Shown piece after piece: positions 21,573 to 31,938 of a stretch of 64,000 nt of DNA (positions are counted from its first letter, which is position 1; every line of letters starts with the position of its first letter). The notes under the pieces were generated by a model. The model was not told the DNA's origin. It searched no databases and saw only the letters and a program-made list of their open reading frames with translations. The position numbers and the translations under genes are program-made. The stretch comes from Gracilaria gracilis (taxonomy: Eukaryota; Rhodophyta; Florideophyceae; Gracilariales; Gracilariaceae), in contig JARGSG010000203.1 in the NCBI GenBank assembly GCA_030374805.1, forward strand, positions 434,001 through 498,000, in the 5' to 3' direction.

Positions 21573-22550
21573 TTACCGAAGTCGGTGCCGCTCGATACGA
21601 AGACGGTGCTTGTTGTGCCGTATGAGTCTCTCTTGGGGGTTTCTGTTGATAGCGAAGATCCCGAGGGGGTTGTACCGTTGATGGCGTCGACGCGCCCGTG
21701 GAGGGAATTGAAGGAAACGAGGGAGGTGGGGTTGGACAGCCAGGGCTAAAGCGCCCTCATGTTCAAAGCGTACACCCCAGTCTGGTTCGTCGGTGTCAGA
21801 AGAGACACTGAGTGAGACCCGACTGGGTTTACTGCTCTTCGCGGCTTCCAGTGTTTTGTAGTACTTCTTACCACCCCGGCGGGTATCGCCAAGCCCTTCA
21901 GCGTAACTGACAAGCTGGCAGAATACCAATTTGGGATGCGTAGAGGAATAATTACGCACACTGGCCCTGATTGCGGGTAGTAATTCTTCGACGAAGACAG
22001 CTTTCAACCGTTCCTCTGGGAATATGTTTCCGCATCGGAGGTTCTTAGTCCACAATTGGTCTGCGTACTCGCGTTCCGCCACAGATGAGCTCTGGCGGTG
22101 TGTATTTATATCGTGGTAAGCCTCCGATAGGATATTGTCTGCGGAATAAACCTCCAGTAGGTAATTGGCCACTTCTGGGTAAGACGCGAGGAGTTCAGAG
22201 CTCCTAGCGCTCACCGCCCCAGAGTCGCCGGTGATCTTTGCGGTGATATTATTCCTAGCGGGTAGGTCCAAGAAGAACTTGAATAGCCAGAGGGCTGCAC
22301 CCTCATGGACACCATTCTGGTTGCACGCGCTCTTGAACGCCGCTAGAAATCGTAGGACCAGTATGGGATCCTTGCCCGAGAACTTCAAGGGCATTTGCAA
22401 CTGCATACGTTTAGCATGCTTGGCCACAGCGCGGGCCACCGTGGAGTTGTGAGGAGAACTTTGGTCATTGACGCGATAGTGCTTAAAGTTCAGGACTTTC
22501 GTAAATTCCCCGTTATTGGGTCGTATGCGATGTAAGTGCGATATGTCCAC
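21573..22550 (-). CDS. gag capsid-like protein of inner chromovirus
   Basis: A 325-residue frame. Residues 55-260 are predominantly helical and resemble retrotransposon Gag: PLKFSGKDPILVLRFLAAFK, WLFKFFLDLPA and a REYADQLWTK helix. The C-terminus turns basic (RRRHQRY). It continues a frameshifted N-terminal part at 23427-22552. Assignment rests on position between LTR and pol plus this general character. Confidence 0.7.
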   Translation of the reverse strand: MDISHLHRIRPNNGEFTKVLNFKHYRVNDQSSPHNSTVARAVAKHAKRMQLQMPLKFSGKDPILVLRFLAAFKSACNQNGVHEGAALWLFKFFLDLPARNNITAKITGDSGAVSARSSELLASYPEVANYLLEVYSADNILSEAYHDINTHRQSSSVAEREYADQLWTKNLRCGNIFPEERLKAVFVEELLPAIRASVRNYSSTHPKLVFCQLVSYAEGLGDTRRGGKKYYKTLEAAKSSKPSRVSLSVSSDTDEPDWGVRFEHEGALALAVQPHLPRFLQFPPRARRRHQRYNPLGIFAINRNPQERLIRHNKHRLRIERHRLR

Positions 22551-22551
22551 T

Positions 22552-23427
22552 TCGAGTCGGAGTCTTCCGAATCGCTCCAGTTCTGGTCTTCGTCTGAACC
22601 AGACTGTGAGTCGTCCGAGTCGGCAAAGCCACGGCCTTTACGGAGCGACTTCCTCCTGTTCCGACGTCGGTCTGGGGACTCCCCTATTCCCCCAGTGCCG
22701 CGACCCTTTCGGGAATTGCGGCCGGTACTCTTCTGCTTCCCCGGGGGGGTCTGCCCAGGTCGGGTCTATCAACGTTAGGGTCCCTTCCGGGTCTTGAATC
22801 TGCTTCATGTTGGGCAGGAATGGTGGGAGGCTACCACACCGAAATGAATGGTTGACGATTAACAACTTGCTCAAACTCATATTGGGTGAGCTGGAGATGG
22901 CGCTGTACCTCAGAACGGACACTGGTTGCGATAGTGCTGTCCAGAGCTCCAGAAACGGTCATTTTTGAAGCAACCCGCTGGGTAAGGGTATCCAGCAAGC
23001 CCTCCACTTCAGCGCTAACCCGTGCAGGGATGCGTCGCTCGACCTCGAGGGTTACCATCGACTCCACAAGGGGTCGCAGTGCTATGAGTAAACTCCCCGG
23101 AAGGGGCTAAGCACCGCTCTCAATTGGGCGTTGGGGGCTTCCCAGAAGGGGTTCGGGCGGCACATCCACTGCTGGATTTAGCGTCTGAAGGGCGGCTTCG
23201 CGAGAGGCGTGCTGACGCACCGCCTCAAGACGGTTCCGAAAGTCAATTGGTGTGGACTGCCGGAGTATTTTCTCCGGGTTGTCCACAGGTTGTAGGATTC
23301 CCCCATGGGCACCTCGGGTGCTCGAAGCCCCTGAATTGGGAGCAGGTGGCACTTCGTCAGTGCCGCTGTCCCGTAGGGGTGGAGCTGGCCCTGCGCGTCC
23401 GCGAGAAGATTCCTGAGGGGTAGCCAT
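22552..23427 (-). pseudogene. gag N-terminal region of inner chromovirus
   Basis: ATG 23427 opens a frame (MATPQESSRG, EKILRQSTPIDFRNRLEAVR) broken by TAG at 23107 and by TAG at 22831, but otherwise continuous. It carries ESMVTLEVERRIPARVSAEV (a probable coiled helix) and a basic then acidic stretch (RRRNRRKSLRKG ... DSDDSQSGSDEDQ). A frame change near 22550 leads into the capsid-like part. The same N-terminal plan is found in the outer element (27226-26387), which supports it being coding. Confidence 0.7.
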
Positions 23428-23674
23428 TACGGTAGACTGAGGGGTTTTCGTCCTGCTTGCGGCAAACGAATTACAAAGATGGGCGTGTTCGCAAAAACCC
23501 TGAGAAGTAAACGACCTCAAAGTGGGTAGCAACCGTTCCCAGGTGGAACTGTATGATCCACGAAAGAGAGTGCGAGTCCTAGATGGGGGGAGCCACTCAA
23601 TGGGATGTCGAGTCTTGAGAAGGCCAATTATCCCAGAGAGACCCAGGTGGGATTTTCTAGGTCGGAAGACCAGT

Positions 23675-24099
23675 TGTAGTACAGCGACAGCTGCGGCGGT
23701 GTACTATGCCTAAATCAGGAAGTAGTGTGCGCGGTACCCAAGCGGGGACGAAGGAGCGTGCAGACGGACGCTAGCAACGGGGCACGAGATAGGCGTGCAG
23801 CACCGGTAGTGATGGTAGAACGGCCCTATGGGAAACTAGACGATGAAGAATTGGCTAGGGGGTACTTGCGGTTTACCACTGTGAGCTCTGCCCAACGTGA
23901 GGTGCTTAAGTACATCCCCAAGTGCAGTAGCCACGTGTCGAAAAGAATAAACAATCTACCTATCAAGGGGTGCCCTAGGTGGTGGCCGACAACGGTCACC
24001 ACCTTACACGTGGGATACCTGAGCTGCACTCATGTGCACAATAACTATCTAGCTATCCTAATATGCACCCATTGAGACAGTGCATCCAATTGCACTACA
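23675..24099 (-). repeat. 5' LTR of inner element
   Basis: 425 bp paired with 12374-12798. The minus-strand sequence just past its end (23674 down to about 23655) reads ACTGGTCTTCCGACCTAG, the candidate primer binding site. Confidence 0.92.
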
Positions 24100-26386
24100 A
24101 CCCACGCGCGTGGCCCACGTGGCGTCTTGCACGAATGCAGTGGTGCATACTGGCGCGCGCGCCTGTGCATGGCACGCGCGCGTCCCACGTGGGTAATTTC
24201 GGAGTGCAACGGCGCACGCCGGCGATGTACAGTTTCCCGTCGGGTGTGCACAGTCCTCTAGAGGCCTTGCGCTCCGCATAGCGTGTAATCCAAGTCGTCC
24301 TACGTCATCCCAAAGGGGTCCAGACGGCTTCCAAAGTGGTGCGAACCGTTCCCGAGTCCTATGCCAGTCCCAAGGGTGGTTTGAACTAGCGCTATCCCGC
24401 CGGGGAAAAGTTTTGGCCGCCATGGCCGGGGGGAGACTATGCCAAAATTTTTGTTGCCCAAACGGGGAAAGCAGACCAAACTCAGAGGATTAGGTTCGTG
24501 GAAGGTGCGCGAGCATGAGTGGCTGCCTCGCGCCTGAGAGCGAACGATGACGCCGTAGGGAATTAGAACAATGGCTCCCAGGAGTCCTGCGTCTATGGGT
24601 CTCTGTCCCTTAGGTCGTCGACGGCCAGAAACCCATGAGAGGCAGTACCGCCAGCGGCCCGCATACCTACGACCCATAAGCTTTTAGTCGCCTTCTTCCT
24701 CCCAAAAGAGTTCAGGCGGCGACTCCGCATCTAGAAGTGACGTCTCAGAGTGTTCCGTCTCGGTTTCTAGATCGGTCTCAACCCATGTAGGGCCAGTTTT
24801 GGCTCAGAAAGAACGTTCCTTGTAGGGTTAGCTGCATCGGAATCTGGCGTAGTGTTTTTCCCGCTGGGACTCAGTGGTCAACCACTTCACATAAGGGGCC
24901 AGTGAGCAACCTCTATGCCCTTCTTGTACCGCGACCAATCCCAAAGGGTAGAATAAGAACAGGTCAATACTTGTAGACCTGTATCCCGTTCGAAGGATAC
25001 AATGCACCGACCTGCGTATGAATAGAACTTCGGAACCCAAGAGGGGATAAGCGCTGAACTTCAAAGCCGTGGGGCGGAGAATTCCTGAAGTGTAGAGGAA
25101 GGTATTTACCCAGTGGGTTCAAAATGACAGTATCAGTTCACAGGATAGACTATGACCCGAAGGGCAGTAATCACGAAATAGACACTCATTCTCCCCCTCT
25201 TAGGCGAGTGCACCGCACGAGTTGAGAAGTTCCAAGTGGTATTTCGAGGAACAGAACGGGGGATATCCAGGTGCATATAAACTAACAAATATGGATACAA
25301 AACCCAGATGAAGGGCTCGAACGGAAAAGAGCCTAGATTCATCATCGAAAAAAGAGAAACAAAGGAATCCCAAAAGGGTATAATCCGTAAGCGGTTCGTC
25401 CAGAACGGTAATGAATAATACCGTAGCGATTCGAAAAAAAACCTTTGGGGTCCAAGAACGCCTGTGAATCATCCCTTGAGGGGTAAGTGATGGAAAGATG
25501 AAAACCATTTGTGTTCTGTAGAGGACTCGAAAACTGTTCTTCCCAGAATGGTTCACTGCGGAAATATGTCATCAAAGCCCATGTGGGGTTCGCTGAAAAA
25601 CTGACATCCCACAACGTCTATGTGGGTCGACCAATATCCTGGTAACAGGTTTCTCAGTGAGGGATAAACCAAAATGTCCAATGAATGGTCCACCACGGAG
25701 CGGGAACCAATATGGAAACCTGTGAGGTGTCCAAAGCGCTCCCAATGCGTGAGGATAAATCCTCAAATTATCGAGGAAGTCCATGCCCTGCATTGACTTC
25801 CTCTCCTTTTCCCGCAAGGGTGAATTCGACAACTTCACTTCAGAGAAGAAAGAGTTTCTTGTTCATCAACGTGAACACGACCCAAATGGGAACACAGCTT
25901 TCAGTATAAAATGACCCACCCGATGGGAGCCTTCTCAGTAAATGTGGCCAGGAGGCCAACCGCTACCGGATACTATATCCGTGACAAAACCCAATACGGG
26001 ACGACCACGATGGCGTCAGGAATCAGTAGACAAACACCCAGTTGGGAAAGAGTGTTCCAGAAAGAACGATAGCAACTCGTTGCCAGGCCGCATTCGTACC
26101 CAATCTGGGAAAAAGATACAAGAAGGAAACCTGCCGTGTCAGGGTTACTTCATCCCAAGCAAAGAGGGCGAGGAGCACGGGCGTCCTGACAAAGAGGTGT
26201 TCGAAACCCAAAAAGGGGTTTCTGGAGAAAGGGAAAGGGGATAGAGCAAATTTAAAGAAATCAGTATCTCCCGTGAGGAAAACAAGTTAGAACAAATGAG
26301 CCAACAAGAATAAAAGATCTTGGATCCCAATGGTGTAGAATCCAAGTAGTGAATACGTCCACTTCAGAGGAGAAGGTTTTAAAACG
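24100..26386. other. Outer element internal region (5' side), non-coding, CCC-N-GGG rich
   Basis: No reading frame of protein-like character was found on either strand over 2.3 kb. The most obvious structure is a repeated CCC-N(2-6)-GGG word, for example at 24309, 24369, 24396, 24457, 24782, 24940, 25036, 25109, 25156 and 25369. These words are often spaced about 60-70 bp and are partly decayed. Confidence 0.6.
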
Positions 26387-27226
26387 CTAGGTCTCGACAT
26401 CCGCGTCCGGACTCAAAGCGCCCGACTTAGGAAGGTTAGTACTTCTACGGTTAACCTCTCTCCTAGTCCGGTGTTGGTTTGGAGCGTTCATTTCTCCCCG
26501 TGTACCGCATCTCTTTATAAGGACGCGGCCGGTACTTCTGTTTCCCGACAGGGATGAACGTCCAAATTTGGTCTGTCTTAAGAGAGGTCCCACTTGGGCC
26601 GTGAATCGACTGCAGCACCCGAAAAGATAGAGAACTTTTGCCAATTCAGCATAACCAAGGAACTTTGAAATGAGTAACTTGTCCACTGTTGGGACAAGCC
26701 GAAAACGAAAATTTGCCACAGTGTGCACACTGGTGGCAATTGCGCCTTCTAGAACTCCAGAAATCGTCACCTTTGAAGCGACCCAATAGACTGAAGTGTC
26801 CATCAAGGTTTCCACTTCCGCATGAACCCTTTGGGGAATTCGACGTTTGACCTCATAGGCGACCATTGACTCTACTAATGGCTTCAAGGTTACGAATAAC
26901 CCACCAGGGAGGAGCGGGGGCTCCCCTCCAGTAGACACAGGCGGGGCGCCACCCAAGTGGTTGAGCGGTGCTTCCCTTTGGGGCTGCGGAGGTGTTTCTA
27001 AGGAGGGCTGCTGACGCATGACCTCCAAAAGATTCCAGAATTCGGTGAGTGTAGACTGACGGAGAAGTTTCTCCGGCTCGTCCACGGGGGATAGGATCTC
27101 CCTATGGGTACTCCGAGTACTGTGGGCCCGTGAGTGGCTATCCGGCGGGACTTCAACCGCGCCGTAATCCCGAGGGGTTACAGCCTTGTCGACATGCTCA
27201 CGAGAGAATCCTGGAGGGGTGGTCAT
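26387..27226 (-). CDS. gag N-terminal relic of outer element
   Basis: ATG 27226 opens 280 codons. The frame matches the inner gag N-terminus in layout: EPEKLLRQSTLTEFWNLLEV and ESMVAYEVKRRIPQRVHAEV are recognisably homologous to the inner EKILRQSTPIDFRN and ESMVTLEVERRIPARV segments. Downstream it diverges and no capsid or pol follows, so the outer element keeps only this piece. Whether it is translated is unknown. Confidence 0.65.
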   Translation of the reverse strand: MTTPPGFSREHVDKAVTPRDYGAVEVPPDSHSRAHSTRSTHREILSPVDEPEKLLRQSTLTEFWNLLEVMRQQPSLETPPQPQREAPLNHLGGAPPVSTGGEPPLLPGGLFVTLKPLVESMVAYEVKRRIPQRVHAEVETLMDTSVYWVASKVTISGVLEGAIATSVHTVANFRFRLVPTVDKLLISKFLGYAELAKVLYLFGCCSRFTAQVGPLLRQTKFGRSSLSGNRSTGRVLIKRCGTRGEMNAPNQHRTRREVNRRSTNLPKSGALSPDADVET

Positions 27227-27464
27227 GATGGTAAAGCGAAAAGCATTTTGTCCGGCTTGCGGCAAAGAAATCCCAATGGGCGAGTTCGAAACAACCAGTA
27301 AATGGAAAAGGCGGTAGCTGTAACCGTGTAGCGTTCCCAGGCGGGTTTGTAAGTCCCGAGAGGGTTCGAGGCGGTTCTGAAAAGCAAAACCAATCCCAAA
27401 GAGGGGTCAAAACGGAAATAAACCAAGAATGACCCACTGGGGTTATTCTAGGTCGGGAGACCAA

Positions 27465-27889
27465 TGAAGTACACTCACGCGAGTGAGTATCAACAATGCC
27501 CAAGAAATAGGGATACTATGCGCAGCACCCAAGCGGGGACAAAGAAGCGTGCAGCGACGATAACAACGGGGCACGAGACAGACGTGCAGCACCGGTAGCG
27601 GCGGCAGAACGACCCTACGTGAAACTAGACGATGAAGAATCGGCTAGGGGGTGCTTGAGGTTCACCACGGTCGGCTCTGCCCAGCGGGAGGTGCTTAAGT
27701 GCATCTCCGGGGACAGCAGCCACGTGTCGGAAAATAATAAACAATCTACCTACAAAGGGGGACCCTGAGGACTTGCGCAACACAGTGCATGAGCCCTACA
27801 CGTGGACACCCTGAGGGGCACCTTGTGCACACTAAACTACTACTATGCTACTATGCATACCCAATATGGGCTGATTCTATTGCACTACA
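27465..27889 (-). repeat. 5' LTR of outer element
   Basis: 425 bp, starts TGAAGTACACTCACGCGAG and ends TTGCACTACA. It is paired with 9795-10219 and followed by target duplication AAGAG (27890-27894). Confidence 0.9.
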
Positions 27890-28915
27890 AAGAGGGCCGA
27901 TTCGTCATCGTAGCCATCATCGTGGGCGACTGTGCCGTTGCTTCCAACAGCCTGGGTCTCCTAACATACTTCAAGGAACGGCTCGCCGCAACATTCGACG
28001 TAAAACGCTACGGAGAACAGAAGTCGTTTATCGGCTGGAGTGTCCAACGATCACCTTTAGGAATCAAGGTCACGCAGTATGGATACGCAGTACAACTGCT
28101 GAAGAAGTTTGGCACGGAACGATGGAACACAGTCCAATCTCTCTTTCCGACTGGGCCCAACCTCCTTCCAACAAGTGATGAGGAGCACACTCTCTCTGAA
28201 CAAGAGCATTCACACTACAAGGGTGGAATTGGTGGGCTTCTCTACACAGCTGTATCCACACGACCGGACCTTTCCTTCCCTGTTTCAACACTTTCAAAGC
28301 ATCTCCATATTCTTTGCTAACGCCATTACTTAATTATTAAGCACCTCTTCAGATATTTGGCCGGAGCTTTGGAATACGGACTTCAAGATAAAGCTAACAT
28401 TCCAATCACCCCGAAGTTGCTTCGTGCGTACGCTGACGCCGATTGAGATGGATGTAGAGAGACTCGCAAATTTACAACTGGGTGCGTTATCGTCGTCAAC
28501 GACGCACCCATTATGTGAAAATCAAAGCGTCAGACTGTAACCTCACTTTCGTCTGCCACGGCAGAATATGTAGCTCTCTCCACCTGCACTAGTGACATAT
28601 CCTGGATACGAAAGATGTTCTGGGAATTTGCACATCACCAGCCTTAGAGCGGGAAACTTTGGTATGAAGCCACATGAATCTACTGGATAGCTCGACTGCT
28701 CTATCACTTACCACCAACCCGCAGATTTCTAATCGCAATAAGCAAATTGATATCAAAATGCATCATGTAAGAGATTGTCATCATGAAAAGATTATCAAAT
28801 TGCGCTGTATCCCAAAAAATCTAAAAATTGCTAACATATTAACAAAGTGTACTTCTCTTTTTGATTTGAAGAGAATTTTTAGCTTGATGTTTCTTGATTC
28901 GTTCTAATAAATAAT
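27890..28915 (+). pseudogene. Copia reverse transcriptase/RNase H relic, 3' part
   Basis: This continues the RT frame from 9794. GRFVIVAIIVGD occupies the YVDD position with the catalytic pair changed to GD. It is followed by ERLAATFDVKRYGE, IGGLLYTAVSTRPDLSFPVSTLSK (the family's YLxxTRPDIxFAVxxLSR block), the RYLAG block, RNase H motifs AYADAD and SATAEYVALSTCTS, and a C-terminal segment to about 28915. It has stops at 28318 and several later ones, so it is dead. The Copia 3' LTR was not recognised downstream. Confidence 0.8.
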
Positions 28916-30501
28916 TATTGGAATAGTTACATACACTTATTTATATCTGTTTGTAGTCGTTTTGTTTTTACTTATTTTTACAAACGTTTCCCGCTTTCTA
29001 ACAAAAACATTTTTTACTGGGTTTTGAATTTTGCTTTCGTTTTGCGAGTTCACTGGTGTATAGTATTTTGCAGCAAACTATAAGTTTTTATCGGTATTTT
29101 ACAATAAAAAGTTGCAACGTGCCTGCAAGTCCTAGAAAACGTTTTTGTAGAAAAGATAAGCCTTAATAGTGGGCCTGTCTACGGGATTTGTTCTTTTGCT
29201 TTTTTCTGTGGTCATGTCTAGATTAGATAACGCTACAAGAGAATTTAAAGCGGTGTAGCAAAAGTAGCGCTTCGTCTCGAGGGGAGGTGTTACAGTTTGT
29301 CGATCTTTTGCCAGGCGAGCGCAATGTATGCGCGACATGTTTACGGTTGGCGTTCACAGCGGCGCACAGCGTCGTCGCCCAATTCCTTGTCTTGCACCAA
29401 ATAAAACGCCCGACGGTACCGGCGAGTGTGCAACTCACCGGCGATGGTCAAAGAGCGCACTTTACGACAAAGTTCCGCTCGGGCGATCATGCTACGATCT
29501 ACACCAAGGAGACACAAGAAAGGTGTATAATAGAGGAAGGAAAGTTGAGAAGACAGGCTTTCTCCACAAGACATGCTTTTTCTAAAGGCTTAATAATGTT
29601 ATGGGCGTTTCACCCTTTTAGGCACCCCTGTACAAAATAGAAAGAAATTTCGAAAACCCTGAAACTGTCACCAGATGCTTCAACTGTCAGAAACTGGGAA
29701 AAACAACTGTGTTTCATCCAAGATCACAACTAAGACACTAGCGTTCTTATGGTTCCCATAGATTTATTCCTAGAATCATAAAGTTTTGGAGCACATGCAA
29801 AATAGATTTTAGAGTACACACGGAGTTTTCCAAGATTTCCCAAAAACCAATTATTATACATACGTATTACTGTGATAAACGACGTTTGAAAATTGTAGAA
29901 ACAGCCCAAAACAACATAAAAATAAAGTTTTAAACCATCAATAACTTCTCATGCACTATATTTGTACATAGATATAATTGGCACACAATTGCCGCACTCC
30001 AAAAGAATAGAACACAGTGTTTCAAATCTAATTGTGCTGCCTTCTTTGCTTCGTACCACCTCTGCAAAAACAAGTCGCTCCCAAACGCCACTTGTAAGTT
30101 CTCTTAGTTCTTATCCAGTGTTACCGTGGACACAAACGCGATTACTTACACAACTTATACGCAAAATGTAAAATTTCTTACAAATTGCTAATTTGTTAGG
30201 TGCTTTCTATTGAGGACTTCCTAAGGCATTATCATGCCTAAATCACAGTAAATTATGTACGCCCAAGTAACTTCCTGGGGATGGCAAAGTGGTGCAGTGG
30301 ATAATTTGGTACGTTGACTCTTTGAGGTTCACAAAAAATGTTTCGGTCCTCTAAGGGCCGTTCTACGAGTTTATGAGGTTGACGAGATGAAACCGGAAAT
30401 TCTGATTGCGCCAATTATAATAATACAAATGTCTGGAGATTCTTTCCAGCTTGTCATCATGTAGGCGCTGAACCGATTTCCGCCTACAAGGAAATTATGT
30501 G
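28916..30501. other. AT-rich intergenic stretch, no recognised gene
   Basis: The only frame over 100 codons (29287-29640, plus) has no recognisable motif and is contradicted by equally long minus frames. A weak tRNA-like patch near 30286-30370 was considered and rejected. Confidence 0.5.
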
Positions 30502-31938
30502 ATGAACATCGCATACACTTCTTCTGAACGATATCAGAATCTTTCTCGTGTCTTCTTGCTTTTGATGTCAATGGACACTCCGCATTCAAGTAAAGTTGCG
30601 AAACATACGGTCTCCCAATCCGGCAACAGCCAACACCACAGTCGCGATGCTCCTTCAGCGCACAGTCATGTTGATGGACAGAATGCCAATGAAAATCTGC
30701 AACCGTCCCCCGTATGCCCAGTAGCTTCTACGACCGTTGGTGAGGCCACCAATCTTTTGTGTCAAGACAAATTTGATAACAGTCGATGCAAACACGCCCT
30801 GAAGGCACTCAAAATTATCGGGTCGCACAACGCAAGGATTGCGACAAAGCGTCGATTGATTGCCACCAAAATGGTGCAGAGACAGATTACTCTCACCCAG
30901 TTACATCACCTCATGAATAATACTGCCAATAGCGACACCTTGATAACCGTTCTGCGCAGATTACCGTCCACTACAGTGCGTTTAGACCGTGCGGAAGACA
31001 GATCTGAAAATATCGCATGGCTTCGTGGTGATATTCCCAAGATAGTGGATGGAAGCATTGCCATTCAAAGGCCTGGAGAAATAGGGAGTGAGCCTACAAT
31101 GAGCCTCTCACTGGAAGCAAGACGGCCTGACTTCGAGGCATCCGAATATTGCAGGTTTTTGCATGTTATTGGGGACAGGCGTATGGCGGGAACGAGACCA
31201 AAGCTTTTGGAGTGTTTCGATCGAGAGCAACTCGACCAAGAAATTAGCGATCCATGGAGTGAAGAAATCGCTGCACTGTTCAACGACATCGATTTGAAAC
31301 CTGAACCTCTTTCTGTTTTGGCCGGAGGTGTCACAAGAAGCGACATATGTGACATTGATCCGAGCCAACGGCCATATGTCAGAGACGGTGGTGTTTTGAA
31401 ACGGAAGTATGGCGAGTTTAAGAGTTTGTACGGCGTTTGTTTGGCCCATTATGAGGGTTCGGGACAAGGAGATCCGGAGGCTTTCGCGAAATATGCTAAT
31501 GGTAAATCGTACATTATGTACGCGTTTTGTCTTTTCAAAGAGGACTCCGTACTGCAATCGTTTGCAAGGCGAACATTGGAAATTGGGGCTCAAAGGGAAG
31601 AAGTAGGGGGCAGTACAGTTGGGGGCTATGGTTATGAAGGAGCAGAGTTTAGCGCACATCCGAGAAAGAAAAAGACGGATAAACAAAACATAAACGTGGT
31701 AGGAATGAACAGTTTAGTATCTGCATTACAACCGCCCAGAAATATGGTCTCTATAGAGCTACAGGTGGCAGAGCGTGATAAGATGAAGTTCGAGGCCATT
31801 GAAGCACAAGCGCGGTCGACGTGCTCCACCATGGACGCGATTGCGAAAACGAAAGAGATGATTCAGAATGCGTCTACTGAGGAGGAGAAGATCATTTTCA
31901 CCCAAATGCAGACGAAGTTGATGAACAACTTGAAATAG
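30502..31938 (+). CDS. Harbinger-associated accessory protein (probable DNA-binding partner), intact
   Basis: ATG 30502 gives 478 residues without interruption; ATG 30562 (MSMDTPHSS) is an alternative start. The N-terminal 60 residues are polar. The centre is rich in charged helices (residues 75-200). Residues 255-320 include a WSEEIAALFNDIDLKPEP stretch and KRKYGEFKSLYGVCL, compatible with a SANT/trihelix-like DNA-binding fold. A PRKKKTDKQ basic patch precedes a C-terminal coiled helix ending QMQTKLMNNLK. PIF/Harbinger elements carry a second, DNA-binding gene beside the transposase. This one is convergent with the transposase relic at 34744-32814, 0.9 kb away. I assign the role from that context, not from a clear domain match. 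Confidence 0.6.
   Translation: MNIAYTSSERYQNLSRVFLLLMSMDTPHSSKVAKHTVSQSGNSQHHSRDAPSAHSHVDGQNANENLQPSPVCPVASTTVGEATNLLCQDKFDNSRCKHALKALKIIGSHNARIATKRRLIATKMVQRQITLTQLHHLMNNTANSDTLITVLRRLPSTTVRLDRAEDRSENIAWLRGDIPKIVDGSIAIQRPGEIGSEPTMSLSLEARRPDFEASEYCRFLHVIGDRRMAGTRPKLLECFDREQLDQEISDPWSEEIAALFNDIDLKPEPLSVLAGGVTRSDICDIDPSQRPYVRDGGVLKRKYGEFKSLYGVCLAHYEGSGQGDPEAFAKYANGKSYIMYAFCLFKEDSVLQSFARRTLEIGAQREEVGGSTVGGYGYEGAEFSAHPRKKKTDKQNINVVGMNSLVSALQPPRNMVSIELQVAERDKMKFEAIEAQARSTCSTMDAIAKTKEMIQNASTEEEKIIFTQMQTKLMNNLK

Larger units (their letters stand above)
12374..24099 (-). mobile_element. Inner full-length Ty3/gypsy chromovirus with antisense gene
   Basis: An 11.7-kb element with 425-bp LTRs (12374-12798 and 23675-24099; TGTAGTACAG...GCACTACA) and target duplication ACCCA, inserted in the outer element. 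Minus-strand order is gag, zinc-knuckle segment, protease, RT, RNase H, integrase and chromodomain, the order of chromoviruses. The polypurine tract AAGAAGGGGGGTC abuts the 3' LTR at 12799-12811. A primer-site-like TGGTCTTCCGACC lies 2 nt inside the 5' LTR. Between the chromodomain (about 17007) and the 3' LTR is a 2.8-kb reading frame on the opposite strand (13457-16240). Several stops and frameshifts show this copy is inactive. Confidence 0.92.
9795..27889 (-). mobile_element. Outer chromovirus-type LTR element, interrupted by the inner element
   Basis: Paired 425-bp LTRs (9795-10219 and 27465-27889) with TG...CA ends and an exact 5-bp target duplication (AAGAG) define it. Orientation is minus: the gag relic (27226-26387) lies next to the right LTR, a primer-site-like TTGGTCTCCCGACC follows that LTR, and a polypurine tract AAGAAGGAGTC abuts the left LTR. 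Its own internal sequence is only about 5.5 kb (10220-12373 plus 24100-27464) and shows no protease, RT or integrase, so it looks like a non-autonomous derivative of the inner family. Parts of 12150-12373 are clearly similar to 16596-16820 of the inner element. Confidence 0.85.

Noticed and set aside
29287..29640. 117-codon plus frame
   Set aside because: No recognisable motif, and minus frames of similar length overlap it. Coding is not supported.
30286..30370. Possible tRNA-Arg-like gene (TGGTGCAGTGG resembling box A, TTTCGGTCC resembling box B)
   Set aside because: The anticodon arm does not fold and box B deviates at two positions; no acceptor stem was found.
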